Below, one piece after another: positions 48,401-57,100 of a stretch of DNA of 64,000 bases. The translations under genes and the position numbers were made by a program. The stretch lies in the NCBI GenBank assembly GCA_905178155.1, contig CAJINV010000004.1:558609-622608 (forward strand). The letters are read 5' to 3'. Position 1 is the stretch's first letter. Each line of letters begins with the position of its first letter. The notes beneath the pieces are model-generated. The model was not told the DNA's origin and ran no database searches. It was given only the letters and a program-made list of their open reading frames with translations. This stretch comes from Amoebophrya sp. A120 (Eukaryota > Sar > Dinophyceae > Syndiniales > Amoebophryaceae).

Positions 48401-48664
48401 ATGACAAGAACCGCGGACGAGCAGGCTTCTTGATGCCGAACCTGCATGAGAAATAGTGCCCTTCTCGTCGAGACAGAAAACACGCAGACGCACACTGTTT
48501 AGTTGCTGACAAATATGCAAGACAGATCTACTTTGTCCTGTCCATTCGACGCTCGGCATCAGAAGGCACAGCATGATAGTTCCAGAGCCAGACATATTTG
48601 CAATGCACAACAGGCGCAACTGCAGATGGCCGCGGGCGGGGGGCCGAGAGCGGGACTGCGCTGA
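23961..48664 (+). CDS. Gene 3: giant modular low-complexity protein with possible membrane anchor
   Basis: About 49 exons, 4051 residues; exon coordinates are given with the modules below. Start is the ATG at 23961, which is in frame with all downstream exons; ends with TGA 48662-48664. Phase closes at every junction except a one-base ambiguity at 32560/32921. Order: basic N-terminus with a hydrophobic segment (about residues 363-382), Ser/Thr then Gln/Gly/Ala-rich segment, a compact Cys-containing segment, a Lys/Glu/Gln coiled-coil region of about 800 residues, domain copies resembling gene 1, Gln/Pro-rich and poly-Pro segments, an acidic disordered region and a short charged tail. No enzyme motif is seen. 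A surface or cytoskeletal scaffold is possible; function unknown. GT-AG introns at 28792-29080, 29199-29393 and 36835-37352. Confidence 0.72.
24110..24446 (+). mobile_element. Introner, worn family A
   Basis: 337 bp; only the 3' end is convincing (ACCCAGACATGTTTGCATTTGAT). Placed by frame; TSD weak. Confidence 0.45.
24561..24785 (+). mobile_element. Introner, worn family B
   Basis: 225 bp; TACGCATTGCAAATTTTG to TGCGATACAATTACTGTGG then ATA; TSD CTACA/CTGTA. Confidence 0.5.
25725..25928 (+). mobile_element. Introner, family B
   Basis: 204 bp; TATTCATTGCACAAGCATCG to CGATACTTTTGCAGTGGATA; TSD TGGCG/CGGGG. Confidence 0.65.
25934..27618 (+). other. Gene 3 module 2, exon 4: Thr/Ser tract and Gln/Gly/Ala-rich exon
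   Basis: A 562-residue exon: acidic/Ser-rich start, Thr/Ser tract at about 26505-26630, a short globular stretch (TVALGSVPVATIAQKTPTGV), then Gln runs (about 26800-26870), repeated MQNSM units, and Ser/Gly/Thr-rich sequence ending in another Thr/Ser tract. The style matches the mucin-like linkers of gene 1. Confidence 0.65.
27619..27909 (+). mobile_element. Introner, family A
   Basis: 291 bp; TSD GTATT/GTACT. Confidence 0.7.
28128..28336 (+). mobile_element. Introner, family B
   Basis: 209 bp; TSD CGGGC/CGGAC. Confidence 0.7.
29494..29766 (+). mobile_element. Introner, family A
   Basis: 273 bp; the 5' tip has a 6-bp internal duplication (GTCAGTCTCAGTCTGG); TSD AGCAC exact. Confidence 0.8.
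29852..30047 (+). mobile_element. Introner, mixed A/B character
   Basis: 196 bp; TATGCATTTTCGCAAGAC to TGTATTTGCAAAAATCCATA; TSD GCAGA/GCACA. Confidence 0.6.
30372..30530 (+). mobile_element. Introner, family B
   Basis: 159 bp; TSD GAGGA exact. Confidence 0.8.
30682..30968 (+). mobile_element. Introner, family A
   Basis: 287 bp; 3' end GATG instead of GATA; TSD GCAGG/ACAGG. Confidence 0.75.
31036..31271 (+). mobile_element. Introner, family E
   Basis: 236 bp; TSD TCACC exact. Confidence 0.85.
31334..31595 (+). mobile_element. Introner, family F
   Basis: 262 bp; 3' tip TTACACTTGCTCGGTTTTTT; TSD ACGAG/ACCAG. Confidence 0.65.
31652..31919 (+). mobile_element. Introner, worn family E
   Basis: 268 bp; good 5' tip, shortened 3' tip; TSD AGGAG/GGGAG. 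Confidence 0.65.
32145..32483 (+). other. Unclassified intron of gene 3
   Basis: Flanked by GACAG/CGCAG; no TIR seen. Frame kept to exon 16. Confidence 0.45.
32561..32921 (+). other. Intron of gene 3 one base off GT-AG
   Basis: Donor CTAGGTATAA and acceptor TTCAGGAG; the reading frame needs one G fewer than a strict GT-AG cut, so the intron is GG...AG or GT...GG. Confidence 0.45.
32998..33221 (+). mobile_element. Introner, family F variant
   Basis: 224 bp; CGAAAAAAGTGTTTCACTG against CAGCGAAACAGTTTTTTC; TSD CAGTC exact. Confidence 0.75.
33346..33578 (+). mobile_element. Introner, worn family F variant
   Basis: 233 bp; 3' tip GTTTTTTTCTGTGCGATA; TSD AGTTT/CGCTT. Confidence 0.5.
33630..33881 (+). 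mobile_element. Introner, family A
   Basis: 252 bp; TSD CCGAA/CCCAA. Confidence 0.75.
33925..34160 (+). mobile_element. Introner, family E
   Basis: 236 bp, near-consensus at both ends; TSD AGAAA exact. Confidence 0.85.
34627..34806 (+). mobile_element. Introner, family B
   Basis: 180 bp; TSD CGGCC/CGGGC. Confidence 0.7.
35091..35407 (+). mobile_element. Introner-like intron, family unclear
   Basis: 317 bp; TATGGGAGGGGAGGCG against TTTGCCCTCCATA; TSD weak. Confidence 0.5.
35511..35717 (+). mobile_element. Introner-like intron, family unclear
   Basis: 207 bp; TATCACAGGAAAAGG at the start, CTTTCAGGTTGATA at the end; TSD CTTAT/CTACT. Confidence 0.5.
35790..35989 (+). mobile_element. Introner, worn family I
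   Basis: About 200 bp; 3' tip CAGGACGCATTTTCACATA; 5' boundary approximate. Confidence 0.45.
36085..36402 (+). mobile_element. Introner, diverged family A
   Basis: 318 bp; ATCTGGGTCTAAAAGAATGG near the 5' end; TSD weak. Confidence 0.6.
36464..36762 (+). mobile_element. Introner, family I
   Basis: 299 bp; AGTAAAAGCGTCCCCAT to GGTGGGGACGTTTTTTCAC; TSD GTCGC/GTTGC. Confidence 0.75.
37683..37833 (+). mobile_element. Introner, family G
   Basis: 151 bp; TSD CCGTC exact. Confidence 0.8.
37958..38880 (+). mobile_element. Introner, family G 5' half fused to other sequence
   Basis: Begins with a good family G tip (TATCCATAGTAAATTTCCTG) directly after TSD-like AGGCA, but no family G 3' tip follows. 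Instead about 0.9 kb of other sequence with a long hairpin leads to an exact second copy of the 64 exon bases that precede the element. Excising 37958-38944 keeps the frame. Confidence 0.6.
38715..38844. repeat. Long imperfect hairpin inside the 38-kb insertion
   Basis: Arms of about 63 bases: TGTACAGTAGATTT...GCTCCTGTACACC inverted as GGTGTACAGGAGC...AAATCTACTGTACA. Looks like a small MITE-like unit or a snapback structure. Confidence 0.75.
39151..39259 (+). mobile_element. Introner, family D
   Basis: 109 bp; TSD GCAGA/GTAGA. Confidence 0.8.
39973..40149 (+). mobile_element. Introner, family B
   Basis: 177 bp; TSD CACTC/AACCC. Confidence 0.65.
40559..40739 (+). mobile_element. Introner, family G
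   Basis: 181 bp; TATCCACAGGAAATTTGAA to GGAAATTTCCTGTGGATA; TSD CCGGC exact. Confidence 0.85.
40827..40975 (+). mobile_element. Introner, family B
   Basis: 149 bp; TSD CGGGC exact. Confidence 0.85.
41268..41565 (+). mobile_element. Introner, diverged family A
   Basis: 298 bp; TSD CGTCC exact although tips are worn. Confidence 0.75.
41916..42166 (+). mobile_element. Introner, family A
   Basis: 251 bp, near-consensus; TSD CGGGC exact. Confidence 0.85.
42214..42321 (+). mobile_element. Introner, family D
   Basis: 108 bp; TSD GCGGT exact. Only 41 exon bases separate it from the previous introner. Confidence 0.85.
42417..42601 (+). mobile_element. Introner, family F variant
   Basis: 185 bp; AAAAAAGTGCATCTACGTTC against GTTAACGTGAAGCGCTTTTT; TSD weak. 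Confidence 0.6.
42683..42831 (+). mobile_element. Introner, family B
   Basis: 149 bp; ends GGATG instead of GGATA; TSD AGCAG/AGCCG. Confidence 0.75.
43032..43349 (+). mobile_element. Introner, family C
   Basis: 318 bp; TSD TACCA exact. Confidence 0.85.
43443..43607 (+). mobile_element. Introner, family B
   Basis: 165 bp; TSD AAAGC exact. Confidence 0.8.
43681..43831 (+). mobile_element. Introner, family B
   Basis: 151 bp; TSD CGCCA exact. Confidence 0.85.
43981..44273 (+). mobile_element. Introner, family I
   Basis: 293 bp; TSD AGATG/AGACG. Confidence 0.75.
45340..45567 (+). mobile_element. Introner, family H
   Basis: 228 bp; TSD ACCTG/ACCTA. Confidence 0.75.
46629..46946 (+). mobile_element. 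Introner, family C
   Basis: 318 bp; TSD CAGAC exact. Its first bases supply an apparent TGA that ends the exon 44 open frame if not removed. Confidence 0.85.
47077..47226 (+). mobile_element. Introner, family B
   Basis: 150 bp; TSD CAGGA exact. Confidence 0.85.
47515..47810 (+). mobile_element. Introner, family A
   Basis: 296 bp; TSD AAGAA exact. Confidence 0.8.
47907..48131 (+). mobile_element. Introner, family F
   Basis: 225 bp; TATCCAAGAAAAAAACTGTG tip; TSD CTCTT/TTCTG. Confidence 0.6.
48281..48609 (+). mobile_element. Introner, family A
   Basis: 329 bp; ends GCACA; TSD ACAGT/ACAGG; joins to the last exon of gene 3. Confidence 0.7.
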
Positions 48665-51122
48665 GACTGCGACGGTTGGAAGTGACGTAGGAGAACGAGT
48701 GTGGAGGAGAATTATCCCATTACGAAAAGCCATGACGAACACACGCGAAGACTAAATCTCTTGCAGCACATCAAAATTTGACTTCCATATAAGATGCTCA
48801 TTCATGCATTTATTTTCCCTTGTCGTTTATAAGGATGTGCTGGCATCATGCTGCAAGCCCACGGCCGCTGCTTGCAGTTTGGCAATGAAGGCAAAAAAAT
48901 TTAAAAAGTTAGAGATACATCATGATGAAACTCAGGGGAGACAAGACCTAGAAAATGCTTCGCTCTTTCCGTCGTGGTTTATCATGCGGATATCAGAACA
49001 AAAGATCCAGATAAAAATTCACGGGAGCCTCCTGCTGTTTTTAACCTTATTCAACAGATGAAATTGAAACTAGATTTAGGTTTGATTTTTAGCACCAAAT
49101 TTCTTGTTTAGAGCTACTTAGCAAAAAAAAACCGATAACAGAAGATACAATCGAATGACCAAGTAGACCGATTTTTTTCACTCCTAGCAAAAATCAAAGC
49201 GCTCAAGTATTTACTCTTTTATGACATGAGCATCAGACCAAATCCAAAAGTTGCACTTTGAAGAAAGAATCCAAGAACAAGAAGATCATCATGCTTCGTT
49301 TCCGTTTCGCATTGATATAGTACAGCTACCGCGAACAGATATAGATTTTTTTCCTAGAAGACCTGGTATAAATTGCGTAATATCATTCAACACAGTCACA
49401 GCTTGCTTCTTTATCGGTGAAAACCACCGCTGAGGGATCAAAAACAAAGGCACAGTTTTTACCTTTGATCAAATTCTAACTTTATACGAAAAATATAACA
49501 ATTCGTATTCTTTTTCTATATCGTTACTGCAGGAAAGTAATTCGGATTCATCATCTTCCTAGAAGATCAAAATCATTGTGATGTCATGCGTGTTTCTTGT
49601 ATCTGTAGGTATGTTTTTTCTCAACAAAAATGATCCATGTCATCTTCAAGTTACCGCTTCAATAGCGGGCAAACATAACACTCAACTTGTATAATTCACA
49701 TGTTTCTCCGCTTATTCATCGAAGACGAAGACCAAACCTGGGTCCATGCTTTGATAATTAAACACAGGTGCCACAATGCGAAGTCACGACAAAAGCGCGA
49801 AGTCCGAACTCACTACAACAGTGAGATAAGACAAGAAAAACAAAATGAAACGCATGGTGATCATCTATAGATAGTCTGCTGTGCGCGCACTAGCGACGAA
49901 GATGATGACAGATCATTTACTACATTTCATCCGCAGTGAATATTATCGTGCGAAAAAAGTGTATCACTTTCACTGTAGCGAGTTAATTGCGAGGTTTGCA
50001 ACTACACATTTTTGATGATCTGCATGTCAGCCTAACAAGAAAATTTGTCATGCAGCCTCCCTGAGGGAATAAAAAAACGGAGACACAGCCTTAGCTCCAG
50101 CATTCTTTTGCATATGTCGAAAGACGAGCACTTCTGTGTTGCACCTTCTGCATTCGTTGACCGTGAAACACTTTTTTCGCCGGATATTTCTCCTGTGTGA
50201 GAATTTTCCTCGTGTCGGAGCTGTGATGACACGACGCGACAGGAACTGTGGCTGCAGCATGACGCGGGCGCAAAATTATGGCATCTTCGTCTTGCAATTA
50301 CTACATTCGGTTTGCAAACAGAACTCCAAATCTGCTTCAAAAATCCCGTTTACTGTAACTGTCTCCGGAGCTCTGCTAGGATTGAAGTGCTTCTTGTCGC
50401 ATGATCTGCATTGCTGAACTACCGGCGTACATCATAAGTACCGGCACTATTCATTTTGCATGGGGAAACGAAAGTGTCAATGTCATACATAGCCGCAGCC
50501 AGGTAAGAAAGCAAATCTATGCCATTCGTACGACACGAGCGATAATTATGCACTGGATATTGGTTTTTGGGCGAAGCAAGTGTCTACTTACTACTACCTC
50601 CCTGGTGGCACTGATGGTCGTCGTTGGCCTTACGTTGCTGAAGAGCTAGATTAGGACTTTAAAGTACCCATGCGGCGAGATCGACATGATGCAAATGCCA
50701 AAAAATAAAATCAAGCAAGAACTCGCACACAAATAAGCAAGTCGCTCCCTCAAGGACCCGAAACGACGGCAAGAGGAGGCATTTCGTCCGTAGCAATTAT
50801 CGAGCACTTCGCTGCTCGTTCATGAGTATGTGTACAAGAAGTAATAACGAGAAAGTCAGCGGACCACTACCAGACGCACCAAGTCAGTGGCCCTCGTCCT
50901 CAACATTTGTAGTTTTACTCGCAGTAAAACAAGTGAAGAACGAACACAACAATATGATCGTGACACGAAGACAGCATCACGCCGGTTTTACTTACCTTTT
51001 CCTCCTTCGTGGTCCTCCGGGCTTTCATCTTTTATGAAAATTGAAAATGCGCTGTACTAGCTTGTTGAAAATCTCATTTTATAAATCTGAGCAAGCTGCT
51101 GCTGGTGCTCGTGGGAAAACGA
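48665..51122. other. Region between genes 3 and 4, with introner ends
   Basis: Mostly AT-rich sequence without long frames to about 49900. Then a family F element (49944-50186) and a lone family B 3' tip ending at 50559 imply a transcribed gene. A short chain of possible exons (49902-49943, about 50193-50276, 50565-50654 ending TAG) would code about 70 residues, but the phases at the introner are not clean. A hydrophobic frame (about 50565-50649) is an alternative reading. Could be a small gene or upstream exons of gene 4. Confidence 0.35.
49944..50186 (+). mobile_element. Introner, family F variant, outside a firm gene model
   Basis: 243 bp; CGAAAAAAGTGTATCACTTTC against GACCGTGAAACACTTTTTTC; TSD not matched. 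Confidence 0.6.
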
Positions 51123-54100
51123 ATGTCGCATGACAGCACGATATCGAGTGCAAATATGTCTGGGTCTGGAAGATAGAGAGCAGCAAGGGAAGATGCCCCC
51201 GTCATGAGGAAGATTTTGGTGAAACATAAAGTTGGAGGACTGGAATGCTGCATGCAGAAACCTCAGAGATTTCGCAACAGCTTCTTAACGTCTATTCCGC
51301 ATTAGAAATTCGCCATTTGCTCCTGCAGTGTGGCACGACACATATTTGCAACGCATACGAACACGAAAAGGCTTCGTGTGGTCTTCCTGCTGGCGGACGA
51401 GGACGACGAGGAACTATGATCGGGAAAAGTATCGTACTCGTAGTAAAAATAATCGCAGACATGGACGAAAGATGCATGTCTTTTATCTTTTTTAGCATGA
51501 CAGACTCCATTTCTGTTCTGAAAAGAATTTGTAATGCGATTTCTACTACGTAGTACGAAGATACTTTTGCAATGCATAGGAACGACCCGAGCAGCGTGCC
51601 GGATCGCGATCTCATCCCCTAGGCCGGGAGCCAGCAGATGCAGCTACAGACGCACCGGTGAACAAGAGGACGGCCGAGCCCTCCACCATCGTCCAGGACG
51701 TAGATGCGGCAGCACAACAGGAGGATCACCATGATTGGCACCCCCAGCCATGCTGGTATGTGCAGGTCGTCTCTGGAGCAGATGAAGAGACGAGCGGCCG
51801 TGAGGAGACCTCGCCGCGGGGCGGCGCGGGGAGAGAGGGAGAAGAAGGGCAGCACAGTTATCATGACCCTCGAGCCATGGTGGCTTCCGCTTCCTCTGGC
51901 ACCGGCGCGATCGACGGTTCCGGCAGTGCAAATCCGGACGCGGGCCACGACAGCACGACAAGTCTTGAAGACCGGATTTACAGCGTTTCTGACCTGTTCT
52001 TGCAGTTTTGGAAGCGGTATTCCGAAACGATAAACGAAACCGGGCTGCTGGTGTGCGCGGAGCAACCAAGTGTAGAAGTAGCTGCAGGAGAAAGACCTGA
52101 CTATGATCCGCTTTATTCGGTGGAACACAGCAGAAAGACCGCTGTTGTGCAGACAGAACGCATGTCTTCGGCTACCTGGCTATCCCAGGAAGAAAAATGT
52201 ACTGCACTTTGATGTATCTGTACTATTAATTTGAATTGCGCGTGTGTGCGGCTGCTCGGAGCATCTGTGTGATATGCAGACACAGAGTCGTGTACTTTTA
52301 CAAGAGAACGATTGAAACTGCTAGTGCTGCGCGACTCACTTGCCATTGATGAGACATCGATTGATACACTACATTTTGTTATCGCGTACTGCCAAGGCAG
52401 GACCACAAGGTTTTTTTGGTCAACACGTTGTAGGACGAATTTGTCAACTTCTGTCAGCTGCCCAAGATCCTCGATGGCTGAACCATTTTTTTTCGACCAG
52501 GATGCTGACACGCTTTGCTGAGTCTGCTTGAGGCACTGGGGGGTGGTTGTGGAACACGTCGCGTTGTATCGCCTGCATGTTCGTCGCCTGTAAGCGCGCA
52601 AGAACGGCGACTTCTACGCCAGCACGCTGCTTGGAAGACGCTGCAGAGCGAGGTGGGTCTGCGTGCGATGGCTGAGGATTTGGGCTTCTACGATGGTGTC
52701 GAAGGCGTGCAAGCGTTTCTCAAAACGGTCCTGGCTGTGGGCGGAGCTGATGCTGAATTTATTCCTGTAGAGCGAGAAGTAACTACAAGCGCCGAAGGTG
52801 AAGGGGAGCTGCAAGCACTAGAGCAAGAACCTGCAGCAGGACTACGAGAAGATGAAGTAGATGAGTCTACTATTGGAGCCCGCCATTGCTTTCGTATATT
52901 ACCGTCGCCGAACGGAGTCGAGGACTTCGGTACCCATAAAATAGACGCGTTGGCGGGAGGACGGCGCAACCTATGTGGACTTGGAGTAGATCTTGCGGTC
53001 GTTGCGGATGAAGATGAAGCCAAAGGAGAGCGGTCAAGATCCGCACAGAACTGTACGAAGAACAACTCCTTGACGTCGTCTCCCCCGCTAGAATTCTTTT
53101 TGTCGGCGATGGTCGACGAGGATGAGGATCCCATCGACCACTCCCTGGCGTTGTCGAAGACCAACGTGACCACGACGAGCTTTCACCTGTCTCCGGCTAT
53201 TGAAGAAGCAAAGCGGTTGAAGCCGTGCCTCGAGGATCTACGGCCAGAAGTGCACGACAACCATATCAAAATGAAAAATCTACCCTCGTCCCCGCGCACA
53301 CTCAAAGTGGTGGAATTTTTGTAGCGCGATTTGTGATCACAAATCGAAGTGGCAGGCTGGAAGGAAAGGGATGCGGACTGTAGTGCCCCTGTCTCGCACT
53401 GCATTTTCCCGAGCATCATGATTCATGATGCTCGGGAAAATGCAGTGCGTAGTTCTTGTCATAGTATGACAAGAACTACGCACTGCATTTTCCCGAACTG
53501 GCGCACGACGAATTAGCTGAACGCTAGGCCGCGCATCATGATCTGCAGTCTCTTTGATGCGGCCCCGTAATTTGAAACTACAGGCACATTTTTGTACACC
53601 TACACAAATCGCGGATCCATCCGCATCAGATGAAGTCTGCTTTTGAATATGAGAAGGTGGGGGTTTGTTATTTCTTTGCAATAACAACAAGTCACACTCA
53701 CAGTGAAGATCGTGATCGAGCGCATCAGCAGGTGCAACCGCAACGACGTCCATCTTTGGTGTGCGATGCTTCTTTTATCAGGTCGGGCGAAGGCACTACA
53801 TGTCTTTATCAGGAGCAACCTGTTTCGGCGGAGGTCGTCTTGGACGACGATGATAAACCCTGTCGTGCTCCAGGCGCTGCAACAAGAACTTCCACAACCA
53901 CGGGAGAAGCCCCCTTAGGTCGTCTTACCAGCCCCAGGAAGAGCCCGGAGGCGGGGGACCAGGACCAGGACCCAGCAGACCATGTTGTGGCTGCAGCCCC
54001 GTCCCTGTTCAGCGTTCCCAGTAACGACCTGAGCACTGTGCGACACGAAGACTCGGCGAATTCGTTTGCGACGGAAGAAGTGCTCGAGCGCCTGGAGCAC

Positions 54101-57100
54101 GCAACGCAGCGTGGTACGCTGCAGGAGGAGGTACTAGAAGCACGAGAGGCCGGAACCGCTGGACCCCTGCGGGCGACGGCGCGACCAACAGACGCAACGC
54201 TCTCGCTGATGAGCAAGAAGGCAGAGCACGGCGGCATGAATTCTACTTCCACGCAACTACATAATTTTTCACCTGAGCAAGATCTTCTAGCGCAGACCGA
54301 CATCGGGGAAGATCCGGCCGAGGATTTTTCTGGCCACTCGCACTATCCTGTGCAAAAGTATCGTACTCGAACTAAGTAATGGCTTTTATGCATTACAAAT
54401 CTATTTCTTAAGGCAAATCCGCATTACAGATTCAATTTGTAATTCTAAGCCAATTTGTAATGCATTGCAGCAATTTATGGATAAAATAGAACTATAGAAT
54501 TTTTACTCGGATTTTTCGCCCTTATAGATTATAGGGGCGCCCTTAGAAAATGAATTCTAGAAAAAAGGGCATCTAGAAACTTCCCTTAAGGGAGCCCTTA
54601 AGGGAAATTTCTAGGAGGACACGCGTAAGAAAAAAAATGGCATCGCGGGGAACAAACATCCTGCAGGTGTGTCCTCCACGCGTGCGGCCCGGCCGGTTTT
54701 TAGCAGGTTTATTCTGGCTGCCCCCAAACACCGGCCCCGTTTGGGGGGGTAGGGGGGGCGATGAAGCTCGGCATGCAAAATGAAAAGGGCGGCCCTTCCC
54801 GCATCTGGGGAGATATCTGGGGAGATATCTGGGGAGATATCTGGGGAGATATCTGGGGAGATATCTGGGGAGATATCTGGGGAGATATCTGGGGGGATAT
54901 CTGGGGAGATATCTGGGGGGATATCTGGGGAGATATCTGGGGGGATATCTGGGGAGATGTCTGGGGAGATGTCTGGGGAGATGTCTGGGGAGATGTCTGG
55001 GGAGATGTCTGGGGAGATGTCTGGGGAGATATCTGGGGCCGGGGATATATCTGCGGAGAGGCCTTTTCTAGAGATCAGGGCAGGAAGCCCAAAAGCGGGG
55101 GATCGGGCCAAGGCCAAGGCCGGCGGCCGGGTCGGGCGGGGGCGAGCTAGTAAGTTCGGAAGAAGCCCCGGAAGCGAAGGCGCGCGCGTCCACTAATCTG
55201 GGCCGCTACTAGTGAAGGGCTTCAGTAGCAAGTGCGGGCCCGTTTTGTCATGCTAAAACCGCGGCCCGAAGGGCTTCGAATAGTGGCCGCGTTTTCGCTA
55301 GCAGATTCCCAAGAGCAGGACTCTTTCGACTAGTCTTCAGCCCAACGCTCTCCAAGTTTTTTCCTCTTTGTTGTTAGTTTGCTTGGTAGTTGCGTTTAGA
55401 TTTACTAGGCCACCTATCGCCGGCGTCCTGGACGCCGGCGTAGTGGTCTAGTACTAGTACGATATTTTTGCAGTTCATACGCACGCATCGACATCGAAAG
55501 ATTCTTACTCATCAAACTCCAAAACCTCCTCCTCCTCCTCGAAAGAGTCGGCATCTGTGGAGACATTTCAGCCCCGGTGGCAGATGAAAACGATAACGAA
55601 CCCCGAGCCGGCGGGGGCAAGAACGGCAAATCTAACATTCAGCTCGAAAGAGCCTTGCACAGCACCCTCGATGTCAACATTACCACCAGCATCCGCGACA
55701 GGAACGTGGCTGAAGACAGAACGAGCCGAGCTGATAGAAGCGCCGTTTGTTCACGATCCACTCCAGCACGGTTGCCCGATGAAAGTAGCACAGCCAGCGC
55801 TGTCCGTCGACGTGACCAGCACGGGTAAGAAGCCACCGCAGTACCTAGCTGGACGTCCGACGTCGAGCCCTGATGTGCAGAAAGTCGCGGCGCCGCCAGC
55901 TGTAGTTGACCCGCACAGCAGCGGCATCGTGGACGAGGATGAGGTAGACCACCAAGATGCGGATCTACGATTTCATACCCATGCCAACAAGAAAGATTTT
56001 TCGCACTCGGCGGGGGAAGAAAAAAATCATGTTCCGGAGTATCGCCCGCCCCCGCGACTGGCATGGTCCACGTTGCGCCGCGCAGAGACGGAAGAGGTCC
56101 AGCAACGGGGGCAGGGTAATGAAAAAAATCTCGATCATGCAGTAGGACAAGGACCAGGGGGAGTAGTTGTAAGACCACATGGACATGCACATATGCCGGC
56201 AGATGTCGAGCAGGGAAAAATGATCCATAGAGAAGCACCCCCCACCTCCACCCCTGGTGCAACTCTGGAAGACGGCGCGGGTATTGGAAATCAAGACGAG
56301 ACTCGCTGTACTGCACGCAGACCGGACAGCACAAGTGCAAGTGCTGGGGAAACCGAAACAACCAAGCTCCACGATGTTGGCTCCGCGAGGTTTGGGAGGG
56401 GAGCGGCAGCTTCAAAAGTAGTGGAACAAAGTGAAGTTGAAGAAAAAGAAGATGAACTTCCACCCCCGCAGCTCGAAGACTTGGAGCCGTGTATTAAACG
56501 TCTGCGCTCTGCGCGCAGACTGGTTCCCACGGCGGAGGCGGCCGTGCAGAACATCGGCGCTGGATTGGCCGACGAAAAAAACGGGAATTTCAGCGAGAAA
56601 AGGAACACTTGCGCGGGCGCTTCTATGATGTGCTACCCAAATTCCTTTCACAGCCAGCGCATGAAATCATCGTCACCTTCGCGACGCACCGAAGAGGTCA
56701 CCACCAGAAGGGGCCACACTCCAGCCATTCCATTATCTTCCAGCAAAGATGAAAAGATGGATGAAAGACTCCTTCTTAGATTCGCGTCGGAACAAACTGG
56801 GACGAGGTGGCGCTGTTCAAGGGCAATGGACATTGATATGGAACTGCTCTCAAGCGGTACATTCCCAACCGTTTTACTTATACATCATTTATGATTTATC
56901 AGAATGTTGCAGACTCACTAGCATGCTTCACACGATCTATCAAGTTCCTTCGCATGTTCGAAAGAGGTTCATCTCGACGCGCTAAATAGCAGCGGAATCC
57001 GCGCCAAATCTGTACTGCAGCCAGGACGCGCAAGGTGGTCGTCGTCTCTTATTTCACTTTTGCTTATTCGACGTGCATGACAAATTCATGTAAGAACAGC

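Larger units (their letters stand above)
42607..48664 (+). other. Gene 3 module 6, exons 38-49: Asp/Asn/Gln repeat, helical and acidic C-terminus
   Basis: Exons 42607-42682, 42837-43031, 43355-43442, 43613-43680, 43837-43980, 44279-45339, 45573-46628, 46952-47076, 47232-47514, 47816-47906, 48137-48280, 48615-48664. Exon 39 has a QDND repeat. Exons 40-43 are helical (LRQLMQQLRPFMSVMKMLES). Exons 43-44 are long, acidic and Ser/Ala-rich, probably disordered. Two short charged helices end the protein. Confidence 0.6.
54344..55479 (+). mobile_element. Introner, family B, 1.1 kb with tandem-repeat cargo
   Basis: 1136 bp. Consensus B tips (TGTGCAAAAGTATCGTACTCG; ACTAGTACGATATTTTTGCAG) and exact TSD CGCAC, so it acts as one introner although usual B copies are about 150 bp. 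Cargo of about 0.9 kb lies between. Confidence 0.8.

Noticed and set aside
54761-55150. Repeat protein with GDIW or GEIS units
   Set aside because: The frame is only the 12-bp satellite translated; it is open on both strands and lies inside an introner.
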